Shown here in pieces: positions 7,820 through 16,620 of a stretch of 64,000 nucleotides of DNA (position 1 is its first letter; each line of letters starts with the position of its first letter). Both the position numbers and the translations under genes were made by a program. Source of the DNA: Deltaproteobacteria bacterium (lineage in GTDB: Bacteria; Desulfobacterota; Syntrophorhabdia; Syntrophorhabdales; Syntrophorhabdaceae); the NCBI GenBank assembly GCA_022711595.1, contig JAKLET010000018.1, positions 18,204 through 82,203 on the forward strand. The letters are read 5' to 3'. The notes under the pieces were generated by a model. It was given only the letters and a program-made list of their open reading frames with translations. It had not been told where the DNA came from and did no database searches.

Positions 7820-9448
7820 TTACACCCTGAATTCTCCCATTACCTTCTGGAGATTCAGGGACAGGTTCATCAATGAACCGGCCGCCTGCGCTGTCTGTTC
7901 AGAATTGACCGATGCTTCGTTGGATATTTCAGCTATATGTTCGATGTCTTTCGAGATCTCTTCCGAAGTTGCCGACATTTCATCCGTGGCAGAGGCAATT
8001 TGTGAAACCATGAGCTGAAGGTCATCCACCTTGTTCACGATCTCTTTCAGCGCATCCCCTGCCTGGGAGGCCAGCTCAACCCCGACGTTGACCTTGCCCA
8101 TTGCATTTTCCATTGAATCAACCGCCCGAAGCACCTCATTCTGGATGGTAGTTATCATACTGCTTATTTCGGATGTTGCCTTGGCGGTTCTTTCAGCGAG
8201 CTTCTTCACTTCGTCTGCAACAACCGCGAAACCTCTGCCTTGCTCTCCAGCCCTCGCCGCTTCGATGGCCGCATTCAACGCCAGAAGGTTTGTCTGATCG
8301 GCTATGTCATCAATAACATTCACTATCTTGCCTATCTGTTCCGACTTGTCGCCAAGGACCCTTACAAACTCTGCGGACATGTCAACGGTTTTTGCGATCT
8401 CTTTTACTTCTGTGACAGACCTGTTGACGATCTCCTCTCCTTTTTTAGCCATCAACGCCGCGTCTGTTGCGGATTGAGCTATTTTATTTGTATTTTGTGC
8501 GATATCCAATACGGTCTGGGACATCTCTTCCGAAGAAGTGGAAAGCTGGGATGTCCTCTGGGCCTGATTGTTGGACCCCTTCGATACCTGTTCTGCGCTG
8601 GCAGAAAGCTGATGGCTCGCAGACGCAACATTGCCAGCCACTTCGTTGATCTTCTCCACTATTCCCTTCCATGTTTCAACCATCTTTTTTACCGCCCCCT
8701 CAACAGCAGCAAATTCATCTTTTCTTTTCACGCTGACATTCAGGGTGAGGTCTCCGTCAGCAAGCTTTTGCACAGCATTGACGTTTTCACGTATAGGCCC
8801 GGTAATGCTTTTTGTAAGTATAATGGACAGTGTTGCCCCAAGCAACAGGGCGGCTGCGCAAAAAACTATTAAAAAAGTGCTGAAACGCCGGTTCGCATCA
8901 AGAACACCCTTCAATTCCTTTTTCACGCTTTTTTCCTGGTAATTTATAAGATTTTGTATACTTACAGTTATACCCGATATGACCTTCGAACTGCCTTCCA
9001 TATAAGCCTTTGCCGCTTCATGTTTTTTACCTTCATAGGAGAAAGTAACCATCTTATTATTAATGTCCCTTCCGTTGGCAGCTTCATCGCGTATCTTTTT
9101 TATCAGACTATGTCCATCGTCCGTTTTCTCGAGTTTCTCTATCTTTTCGAGTTCCTGGACATAAATCGCTCTTTTTTCCGCTATGTGCTTCTTCATCTCG
9201 TCCTTTATCGCTATATCTTCGGAGAATGCTATGATCGAGAGGCTGTTGGTGACCTGCTGCATACCGTGAAGTGCATTATTTGCCGCTATGGTCTTTTCAA
9301 AAAGGTTGTTAACGATGAACTCAGCCTTTTTGTTGGTATCATAGTTGTTTTTCAGCCCGACTGCGCTGAACACCAGTATAATGATCATAAAAATACTGAA
9401 CCCCGCAAATAATCTGTACTGGATTTTCAAGTTCTTGAGCACCGACAT
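7820..9448 (-). CDS. Methyl-accepting chemotaxis protein, transmembrane, 4HB sensor
   Basis: 542 residues from ATG 9448, which has GGGGG a few bases upstream; the upstream in-frame ATG at 9469 has no such site. Order: TM1 about 12-31, periplasmic four-helix-bundle type sensor about 32-188, TM2 about 190-212, HAMP about 213-265, then the signalling hairpin, whose tip carries [20 protein letters not shown]. There is no CheR-tethering pentapeptide at the C-terminus (GEFRV). The ligand is unknown. It should feed the CheA/CheW array encoded beyond 64 kb or elsewhere. An unusual hairpin-rich element lies about 135 bp upstream. Confidence 0.93.
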   Translation of the reverse strand: MSVLKNLKIQYRLFAGFSIFMIIILVFSAVGLKNNYDTNKKAEFIVNNLFEKTIAANNALHGMQQVTNSLSIIAFSEDIAIKDEMKKHIAEKRAIYVQELEKIEKLEKTDDGHSLIKKIRDEAANGRDINNKMVTFSYEGKKHEAAKAYMEGSSKVISGITVSIQNLINYQEKSVKKELKGVLDANRRFSTFLIVFCAAALLLGATLSIILTKSITGPIRENVNAVQKLADGDLTLNVSVKRKDEFAAVEGAVKKMVETWKGIVEKINEVAGNVASASHQLSASAEQVSKGSNNQAQRTSQLSTSSEEMSQTVLDIAQNTNKIAQSATDAALMAKKGEEIVNRSVTEVKEIAKTVDMSAEFVRVLGDKSEQIGKIVNVIDDIADQTNLLALNAAIEAARAGEQGRGFAVVADEVKKLAERTAKATSEISSMITTIQNEVLRAVDSMENAMGKVNVGVELASQAGDALKEIVNKVDDLQLMVSQIASATDEMSATSEEISKDIEHIAEISNEASVNSEQTAQAAGSLMNLSLNLQKVMGEFRV

Positions 9449-9840
9449 ATAACCCCCATGGTTATGCATTCATCTATAAACTCACACACTCACCAGGGCG
9501 AGTTTCAACACTGATGCCACCCCTCACTGTATGGTTTATAATAATGGATTCTGCAATGAAACTTATCTTTTACAAATGTTAATGCTAAGCCACCGACAGG
9601 TACCTCCCACCCCGACTGTAAGCCGACCCATCCATCGGCTTGGACGCTAATAAAGTCGATGGCTTAGCAATGATCATCCCCTGTTTCCGATGTATAATAA
9701 TTTTGCAAAAACATTCAAGGTCAGATTGATCCTTATCTTGTTAGCTTTTATTGTAATATATGTGTATCACAATTTAAAACATATTTTTTAAAAAAGGAAT
9801 ATTAAATATATTGGAAGATGGTATTAAGATATATTTAATA
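9449..9840. other. 392-bp intergenic region upstream of the MCP gene
   Basis: No coding frame can be supported here. It contains the structured element at 9584-9668 and, to its right, a very AT-rich 110 bp. The two flanking genes are both on the minus strand, so this stretch is both the 3' flank of the seven-PAS regulator and the 5' region of the MCP gene. Confidence 0.6.
9584..9668 (-). ncRNA. Candidate structured RNA element in the MCP leader
   Basis: Two 14-nt arms, 9584-9597 and 9655-9668, pair over their whole length (one G-T pair). Inside them sits a second perfect 7-bp hairpin, 9620-9626 with 9635-9641, around an 8-nt loop, and purine-rich unpaired segments flank it. This closing stem plus internal hairpin plus conserved-looking single strands is riboswitch-like. 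I could not match it to a family I know: it is not an attC site (no GTT core), and its resemblance to the GEMM c-di-GMP riboswitch is only partial. The strand is assigned from the downstream MCP gene and is an inference. Confidence 0.4.
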
Positions 9841-12800
9841 CTAACGGATTGACAGGAGGTGGGAGTGCAGATTGACCTTTTTTTTATTGATGCCTAATTT
9901 TTTCCTTATGTTATACCTGTGAATATCAATCGCATCTTTTGAAGTGTGCAATAACTCCATAATATCTTTTGTAGTTCGTCCTTCTTTTATGTAGCTGGCT
10001 ATCTGTATTTCTGTAGGGGTAAGGTTGAATTGGCCCAGATCGTGTAAAAAAGGTGAAGCAATATTTTTAAGGTTCGTTTCCACCAGGTCAATGTATGTCT
10101 TCTGTATCTCGTTTGGCCTGAGCTTTTTCATTTTTTCTACGCAAGGCATAACAAGCATCTTGATATTGGAAACGATATTTTCTTCAAGTTCTTTCTTTGC
10201 CCCTTCCATGTTCTTCAGGAGCACCTTCAATGCTGCGTTCGTTTCTTCAAGGGTGATCGATTTTGCCTCAAGCTTTTTTTCTGTTGATTTTAGATCCGTA
10301 ATATCCCGGGCGACACAGACCGTAAGGTCCCTCGTCATGGGAGAGATCGCAGTGGAAAACCAGTATTCTTGTTCCCCTATCTCCATGCAATATTCGATGT
10401 TCACCGTCTGTCTGGACTTAAGGGCCTTGTGTATGTTTTTAAGGAAAAACCTTGCTGTCTCTTCCGGGAAGATCTCTTTGAAGGATTTTCCGACGACATC
10501 CCCTGCGGGTCCAAACAAGCGATCCTGACTCATTGTTGGGACCTTGATACATTTTCCGCTGCCATCCACTATCATAATGGTATCATTGATGGACCCGATG
10601 AGCGCCCGCAGTTCCTCCTCCGATCGCAGCAGCGCTTCTTCGGCTTTTTTTGCCTTTGTTATGTCCTCAATGGTACCTTCATAATAGATGATCGAGCCGT
10701 CATCACCCTTGGCCGCCCGGGCATTCATCGATGCCCATATAATACCGCCTTCCTTGCGATATATCTGTACCTGGAAAGCCTCCACGCTGCCTTCCTCGTG
10801 CAGCAGTCTTCTGAATTCACTGCGTCGCTCAGGTTGGACATAGATCTTTCCCAGGTTCGTGACCGTGCTCATCATCTCTTCAGGTGTTTCATATCCCGTC
10901 ATCCGGGCAAGCGCACGGTTGACCGTTATGAGCTCTCCGCCGGGAGTGGACTGGAAGATACCTTCAACGGCATTTTCGAAGATGTTGCGATATTTATCTT
11001 CGCTCTCGTACAATGCTTTTTCCGTAAGCTTGCGTTCAGTTATGTCCGTCGAAACCCCGAGAACAGCCTCTCCGCCGGTCATCGACAGGCTGAAAGGCAT
11101 CTTTATCGTATGCAGGATCCTCACATCGCCTCTGGATGTTGTTATCTTTTCTTCCGGGATCTCTTTCGGTAGGCCGCTGCGTATTACCTGCAGATCATCA
11201 TTTACAAATTGTACGACTTCCTCTTCGTTTTTATTAAAATTGGCATCAGTCTTTCCTGTGAGTTCCTCGAACGTTGTCCCGTAGGCATCGGCTACAGCCT
11301 TATTGGCAAAGATAAATCTACCGTTCTCGTCTTTCGCAAAAATGAAATGAGGCACAAGATCGATGACCTGGCGCAGCCTCGCTTCACTCTCGCGCAGCAC
11401 CTTTTCGGAATTCTTCCTTTCCGTGATATCCAGCAAAGTTCCTATGACTGCCGGTTTTCCTTTGTACATGGTGCGGGAACTGTATATTTCGGCATCCCTG
11501 ATCTCCCCGGTTTTTGTTATTGCCCTGAATTCATAATTCAGTGAATCCACTTCTCCCGAGATCCTTTTGCGAAGGTTTTCTCTGACAAGGGGCCAATCAT
11601 CCTGATAAATCACAGATTCCACAGTCATTTTTCCGATCAGTTCGTCGATGGTATATCCCAGTATCTCTCCGAATTTCGCATTGACGTATTGGAATATACC
11701 GTCCTGGATGAGATATATCCCGGCAAGGGATTTCTCTGCAAGGTCTCTGAACTTGCTCTCCGACTCCCTCAGGGCCTCTTCTGTTTGCTTGCGGTCGGTG
11801 ATGTCGGTGAAGCTTTCAAGAAGATAATTGCGGCCGGAAAAGGATACAGGTACAACAGTTTTTATAACTGCGCGCTGCTCTCCCCCTGATGTGATAAGAA
11901 TGCGTTCAGAATTGTCTATTGTATTTCCGAGGTCGGTGACCGGGCACCTTCCTTTTTCAGCGGGGCATATGAACCTGTGGCACTGTTCACCGATGATGTT
12001 CTCGCGCGCCTCTCCGATCAGTTCTGCTGCAACGGGATTGACATCGACGATCTGATGGGTTTGGGGATCTATAACGACGATCCCGGTCTGGACGGAATTA
12101 AAAATGACCTTAAGTTTTGTCTCCTCCTCCTTCAGCATCTCCTCAGCCAGCCTGCGTTCGGTGATATCGAGTATGGTGCCTATGATCGCCGGCCTGCCCC
12201 GGTAAGAGGTCAATGAACTGTATGCCTCGACAATCCTGACATCTCCTTTCTTCGTGATCCCCCTGAACTCATAATTTAGGGATTCCAGTTTTCCCGATGT
12301 CCTTTTGCGAAGGTTTTCCACCACCATAGGCCGATCTTCGGGAGAAACGAGGAAATCCACCTTCATCGTGCCCGTGATCTCGTCAATCGTGTATCCGAAT
12401 ATTTCCGAGAACTTGGCATTGACGTAATGAAGTATGTCGTCCTGGATCAGGTAGATGCCTGCAACAGATTTTTCCGTCAGGCCTCTGAACTTGTTCTCCG
12501 ATTCCCTCAGGGCCTCTTCCATTCTTTTGCGTTTATCGATATCCGTGAACGTGCCGACCGCAATCAGAGGTTTTCCGTCTTCCGTCCATGAGACCACCTT
12601 GCCTCTAAGAAAGGCCCATCTATATGTATCATCCTTGCATCGGATGCGGTGTTCTGTGCCGCGGACCGGCTGCTCACCCTTGAGGAACTTATCGATATGT
12701 TCCATCACGGCTTTTACATCATCGGGGTGTATCCTCTTCATCCACTCGTCAAGCTGGGTTCCTATCTCATCTTCTTCATATCCGAACATGTCCTTGATAG

Positions 12801-12963
12801 TCCGGGAATAAAAGACCTCCCTGGTCTGCACGTTCCACTCCCAGATGCCATCGACGCCCCCCTCGATCGCGAACCTCCACCGTTCTTTGTCCTCCCAGGC
12901 CGAAGCACGGAGAGCCTTCAACTCGCTGATCAGCTCTTCCTTTGTTTTCTCTTCATCCCTCAT
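9841..12963 (-). CDS. Seven-PAS sensor regulator with C-terminal LuxR-type HTH
   Basis: A soluble protein of about 1040 residues. Seven PAS units follow one another, each ending in a DITERK-type linker (for example TDIDKRKRM, LDITERRLA, TDITDRKQT, LDITERKNS, TDITERKLT, EDITKAKKA, RDITDLKST). After a coiled coil comes a LuxR-type HTH: LTPTEIQIASYIKEGRTTKD with the recognition helix SKDAIDIHRYNIRKKL. PAS 2 and PAS 4 are clearly related duplicates. PAS 3 has three close cysteines (EQCHRFICPAEKGRC), which could bind a metal or respond to redox. There is no kinase or receiver domain, so it acts as a one-component regulator. ATG 12963 follows GAGGG; ATG 12978 is an alternative start. Confidence 0.85.
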   Translation of the reverse strand: MRDEEKTKEELISELKALRASAWEDKERWRFAIEGGVDGIWEWNVQTREVFYSRTIKDMFGYEEDEIGTQLDEWMKRIHPDDVKAVMEHIDKFLKGEQPVRGTEHRIRCKDDTYRWAFLRGKVVSWTEDGKPLIAVGTFTDIDKRKRMEEALRESENKFRGLTEKSVAGIYLIQDDILHYVNAKFSEIFGYTIDEITGTMKVDFLVSPEDRPMVVENLRKRTSGKLESLNYEFRGITKKGDVRIVEAYSSLTSYRGRPAIIGTILDITERRLAEEMLKEEETKLKVIFNSVQTGIVVIDPQTHQIVDVNPVAAELIGEARENIIGEQCHRFICPAEKGRCPVTDLGNTIDNSERILITSGGEQRAVIKTVVPVSFSGRNYLLESFTDITDRKQTEEALRESESKFRDLAEKSLAGIYLIQDGIFQYVNAKFGEILGYTIDELIGKMTVESVIYQDDWPLVRENLRKRISGEVDSLNYEFRAITKTGEIRDAEIYSSRTMYKGKPAVIGTLLDITERKNSEKVLRESEARLRQVIDLVPHFIFAKDENGRFIFANKAVADAYGTTFEELTGKTDANFNKNEEEVVQFVNDDLQVIRSGLPKEIPEEKITTSRGDVRILHTIKMPFSLSMTGGEAVLGVSTDITERKLTEKALYESEDKYRNIFENAVEGIFQSTPGGELITVNRALARMTGYETPEEMMSTVTNLGKIYVQPERRSEFRRLLHEEGSVEAFQVQIYRKEGGIIWASMNARAAKGDDGSIIYYEGTIEDITKAKKAEEALLRSEEELRALIGSINDTIMIVDGSGKCIKVPTMSQDRLFGPAGDVVGKSFKEIFPEETARFFLKNIHKALKSRQTVNIEYCMEIGEQEYWFSTAISPMTRDLTVCVARDITDLKSTEKKLEAKSITLEETNAALKVLLKNMEGAKKELEENIVSNIKMLVMPCVEKMKKLRPNEIQKTYIDLVETNLKNIASPFLHDLGQFNLTPTEIQIASYIKEGRTTKDIMELLHTSKDAIDIHRYNIRKKLGINKKKVNLHSHLLSIR

Positions 12964-13163
12964 GACTGCCCTCAACATCAAGGAAACCTTAACTTTTTTA
13001 ATTTAACTGATGGTATTTTAAGCCTGAAAAGTAACTTACCACCCGTTTCTCGAGGAATCAACATCTTTGGGGCCTCATCATTATTTATCGGCACCGCCGG
13101 CCATAAGCTAAAAGGCGCTCCAGATGCATATATGCAGGGTCCGCCCGTTTGTGTTCTGAAGAC

Positions 13164-13192
13164 AAAAAAGACCCGGGAGATTTTCTCCCGGG
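13164..13192 (-). terminator. Rho-independent terminator after tRNA-fMet
   Basis: Inverted repeat CCCGGGAGA / TCTCCCGGG (13172-13180 and 13184-13192) with a 3-nt loop. On the minus strand it is followed by a T-rich run (TCTTTTTT, 13164-13171). It sits 12 bp beyond the tRNA 3' end. Confidence 0.85.
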
Positions 13193-13204
13193 CCCTTGTT
13201 TTTT

Positions 13205-13281
<77 letters not shown>

Positions 13282-13295
13282 ATCGAATGCAATAC

Positions 13296-13322
13296 CTTAT
13301 AGGATAAACCGTTCAAAGTCAA
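13296..13322 (-). promoter_or_regulatory. Probable promoter of tRNA-fMet
   Basis: On the minus strand TTGACT (13317-13322) is followed after 15 bp by TATAAG (13296-13301), 14 bp before the tRNA. The spacer is a little short. Confidence 0.4.
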
Positions 13323-13483
13323 GAGCTATAATCATACGGCATCGATTGTCAGAAGGCCTTCGAAGCCGTATCTAAAAGAAAACACCTCGTTATGTTTCTG
13401 CTTGTCATATTTTCGCAACACTGGTAGGATGGATTCGTTGATAGTGGTGAACCGGAATCACCACAGACTTTGAGGAGGTGTGT

Positions 13484-13762
13484 ATGAGAAAAATCCCATG
13501 TTTGGCCTTTGCGGCTATTATATCCGCGCTGTTTTTTGTCGCCCCCGTTTCATTTGCGTCACAGGGTGAAAGTCAAGGCAAGGCGGTCTTTGAGAAGAAA
13601 TGCGGCAGCTGCCATGGCCTCGACAAGGCAAGGTCCAAAAAGAAAAATGAAAAGGAATGGCTCGCTACCGTTGAAAGAATGAAGAAGAAAGGCGCGTCCC
13701 TGAACGACGAAGAAACCAGTGCCGTCGTTGAATATTTAACGAAGAACTATGGCAAGAAATAG
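13484..13762 (+). CDS. Small monoheme c-type cytochrome
   Basis: 92 residues, starting at ATG 13484 behind GAGGAGG. A signal peptide (about 1-26, ending VSFAS) directs it to the periplasm. One heme site CGSCH (C40, C43, H44) is present, and a methionine in VERMKKKG is the likely distal ligand. The size and the C-terminal ETSAVVEYLTKNYGK match class I cytochromes like the cytochrome c552 type. It is a single gene with no partner oxidase or reductase nearby, so its redox partner is unknown. Confidence 0.9.
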   Translation: MRKIPCLAFAAIISALFFVAPVSFASQGESQGKAVFEKKCGSCHGLDKARSKKKNEKEWLATVERMKKKGASLNDEETSAVVEYLTKNYGKK

Positions 13763-13772
13763 CGCCTGAAAA

Positions 13773-14396
13773 TTACGGTATGAACAACTGGATCAGCGAG
13801 ATTATGGCATACTGGAACACAGCTATGACCGGGTTCAATACACCCAGATAAAGCAGACCGAGAATGATGAACATGCCGAAAGGCTCCAGCCGTTCAAGGG
13901 AATACTGGTAACGGCCTGGTAAAAACCCCATGATTATTTTCGAACCGTCGAGGGGAGGTATGGGGATCAGATTGAATGCTGCCAGCATGATATTGACCCT
14001 GGCCATAAAATACAACAAAGTCTGGAACGGACCGGTGTCAAGTTGATCGGTGAGGCGCATGATCAAAAAAGCAATGAAAGCGAGGGCCATGTTCGCAACT
14101 ATCCCCGCCGCCGATACGAAGATAAGGCCCTTCCTTTGATCGCGAAGATTGAGAAAATTGACAGGCACGGGTTTTGCCCAGCCAAATCCGAAAATGAGCA
14201 GAGCGATCGCCCCAAAGGGATCGATGTGTTTTCTCGGATCAAGACTGAGTCTGCCTAGCCACTTGGCCGTAGGGTCTCCCATTTTATATGCTACCCAGCC
14301 ATGTGCAAGCTCGTGAATAATAATTGAATACATCAAGGGTATGATGAGAAGCACGAAGGAAAGCGGGTCGCGAAAGAGAAGCTGGATAAGTCCCAT
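13773..14396 (-). CDS. Site-2-protease-type M50 family membrane metalloprotease
   Basis: 207 residues with several membrane helices. The zinc motif HELAH is at 28-32 in the first helix, and the second catalytic motif is NLIPIPPLDGSKI (Asp ligand in LDG). This is the short M50B rhomboid-like architecture (YwhC/FtsH-independent type) with no PDZ domain. It probably cleaves membrane-embedded substrates. It is convergent with the cytochrome gene, 10 bp apart, and divergent from the cyclase gene. Confidence 0.88.
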   Translation of the reverse strand: MGLIQLLFRDPLSFVLLIIPLMYSIIIHELAHGWVAYKMGDPTAKWLGRLSLDPRKHIDPFGAIALLIFGFGWAKPVPVNFLNLRDQRKGLIFVSAAGIVANMALAFIAFLIMRLTDQLDTGPFQTLLYFMARVNIMLAAFNLIPIPPLDGSKIIMGFLPGRYQYSLERLEPFGMFIILGLLYLGVLNPVIAVFQYAIISLIQLFIP

Positions 14397-14586
14397 AGTG
14401 GATTGGATTACAATATTCCATAGATGAAAGGCAATTGCAATTAAAAATAACTGATATCTGCCGATAATAAACTCTATAATGATAATATAATTGACAATAA
14501 ATAGTGGTCATGATAATAAATAAGGTTCTTGGGGGCTGCATCCTTAAAAAACTAAAATACGCTGATAAAGTGGTGAAAACCAGACT

Positions 14587-16596
14587 ATGACCAACAACCC
14601 AGAGAAAGGCGGCGGACAGATCAACCCTCCCGATGGCAGCTTCCACGAGGCCCCCGATTTTAAGGTAGCCGACGCGTTTGGCGTGACCATGGCCCTGCGA
14701 TTCAGGAATTTCATGATCCGCCACCTCGAGCTGCTCTTTGTTTTCCTTATTGCAGTTCTGGTATGCGCGGTCTTTTTTATCCTGCCATACAGGTTTGCCT
14801 TCCTGAACCTATTCTATCTTCCGGTCCTTCTGGCGGCATACATTCTCGGAAAGAGAAAGGCATTTTACGCATCACTGAACATCATCTTCGTCGTGGCAGT
14901 CACCGCCGCGATCAGGCCTGAATGGTTCACTGTCAGCGGAACCATGACAAGCACACTCATAATGATTATTATATGGGGCGGTTTCCTTGTTCTCACAAGC
15001 GCCGGCATCGGTTCGCTCCAGGAAAAGCTCGCAAAAGGCTTCGAAGAAACAAGGCGTCTTTATGAAGAGCTAAAAAGAAGCCGTGTTGTCGAGGAGATGA
15101 AGGAGAAGGTTGAAAGGACACTTTACACGACGATGGATCCTGTTGTGGCTAAACTTGCCACCGAAGGGAAGCTGCGCATTGAAAAACGCGAGATCAGCAT
15201 CATGTTCTGCGACCTCACCGATTTCACCGCGTATTCAGACCAGAACCCGCCTGATATAGTACTTGATGAACTGAACCGTTTCATCGGACACATCGAGCCT
15301 GTTATCGAACTTTTTCGCGGTCACATAGATAAATATATGGGTGATGGTGTAATGGTGGAATTTGGAGCTCCCATAGATTATGCCCAGCATGCGGTCATGG
15401 CTGTTCTTGCCGCGATCAAGATGCAGGAGAAGATACGTGATATCGGGCTTCCATGGCGACTGAGGGTCGGGATCGCGACGGGTTACACCATCGTCGGCAT
15501 GATGGGGGTCCACAGACAGGCATACAGCGCAATAGGTGACCGTGTCAATGTTGCCAAACGCCTTGAAGAGATATGTCAGCCTGAGAAGATCTATGTGGAT
15601 GAATTTACCTACAAGCTTGTCGAACCCTTCGTGAACGTGGTCAAACTCAGGAACATGGGTTACAGCCGCCAGTCGGACAAGGCACTGCTTGAGCAGCTGC
15701 GCGTGCTCGAACAGAGGCTGGCCGAAGAAGGGGAGAGCGCTCCGCTTCTTTACCAGATGGGCAAGATACACTTCGGCCTTCATGATGCATCTGCCGCGAT
15801 CTCCTGTTTTGAGCATGCCCTCGCGCTTGATCCCGAATCGACGGATATCAGGCTCTCCTACGCCGATGCGAACCTGAAAAAAGACGAGTTCGAAAAGTTC
15901 CAGCTCAAAGGCAAGCTTCACAAAATATCCGTTTATGAGGTCAGGAACATAAAAAGCCGCTGGCATGACCACAGTGTCATCCCTGTGGCTATATCGGAAC
16001 AATACCTTGAAGTGGAAGCAAGTATAAAAGCGCCTTTTGACCTGATGCTCGCCGTTGAATCCCTTGACGGCTCTATCGGGCGGGGAATGCTCGTGGGCAT
16101 GCTTTCGTACGTCATAGCCGATCGCCTGAAGCTGAACGAAGACCTAAAAAAGAACATACTCCAGGCCGGCTTCCTTCAAGATCTGGGCAAAGAGGCCATA
16201 CCTCATCACATCCTCAATCGTCCGGCAAGCCTCACGGAGCAGGAAATAAAATTTGTAGAAAAATATGTTCTTGAAAGTGTATCGTCCTTGAAAAGACTGG
16301 GTTACGTGAGCGATCAGCTGCTCGAGATCGTCAAACACCACCACGAACTATGGAACGGCAACGGATACCCTGACAAACTTAAAGGGGAAGAGATCCCCAT
16401 AGGCGCCCGTATAACCGCCCTTGCCGAGGCATACAGCGCAATGACATCCTGGAGACCATATCGCGGGCCTTGGGATGTCCGCCTTGCGATGAACGAGATC
16501 CGCAAAAATACCGAAAAGGGTTTTTATGATCCCCAGGTAGTGGATGTGCTCTTCGATATTCTGAAATTCAATTCAGTACCCCAGGAAGAAAAATAA
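14587..16596 (+). CDS. Class III adenylate/guanylate cyclase fused to TPR and HD-GYP-like domains
   Basis: 669 residues. N-terminal membrane helices lie at about 45-140. A class III cyclase catalytic domain (about 195-350) has the two metal aspartates D209 (MFCDLTDF) and D253 (YMGDGVMVEF). A TPR-like stretch lies at about 385-440. A C-terminal HD-GYP-type domain (about 500-665) has GYP at 593-595 in HHELWNGNGYP, but the HD dyad reads Q531-D532 (LQDLGK), so one metal ligand is lost. The protein may make cAMP under control of an HD-GYP-like module that binds but does not cleave its ligand. The first ATG has only a weak ribosome site. Confidence 0.82.
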   Translation: MTNNPEKGGGQINPPDGSFHEAPDFKVADAFGVTMALRFRNFMIRHLELLFVFLIAVLVCAVFFILPYRFAFLNLFYLPVLLAAYILGKRKAFYASLNIIFVVAVTAAIRPEWFTVSGTMTSTLIMIIIWGGFLVLTSAGIGSLQEKLAKGFEETRRLYEELKRSRVVEEMKEKVERTLYTTMDPVVAKLATEGKLRIEKREISIMFCDLTDFTAYSDQNPPDIVLDELNRFIGHIEPVIELFRGHIDKYMGDGVMVEFGAPIDYAQHAVMAVLAAIKMQEKIRDIGLPWRLRVGIATGYTIVGMMGVHRQAYSAIGDRVNVAKRLEEICQPEKIYVDEFTYKLVEPFVNVVKLRNMGYSRQSDKALLEQLRVLEQRLAEEGESAPLLYQMGKIHFGLHDASAAISCFEHALALDPESTDIRLSYADANLKKDEFEKFQLKGKLHKISVYEVRNIKSRWHDHSVIPVAISEQYLEVEASIKAPFDLMLAVESLDGSIGRGMLVGMLSYVIADRLKLNEDLKKNILQAGFLQDLGKEAIPHHILNRPASLTEQEIKFVEKYVLESVSSLKRLGYVSDQLLEIVKHHHELWNGNGYPDKLKGEEIPIGARITALAEAYSAMTSWRPYRGPWDVRLAMNEIRKNTEKGFYDPQVVDVLFDILKFNSVPQEEK

Positions 16597-16620
16597 AGCC
16601 TGCAGGTCCCTGCTTCCAGG

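Noticed and set aside
9584..9668. Integron attC site or IS end
   Set aside because: The arms lack the GTT/AAC core and no integrase or transposase is nearby.
10025..11172. Long plus-strand ORFs opposite the seven-PAS regulator
   Set aside because: Shadow frames of a well-supported gene; products have no domain logic.
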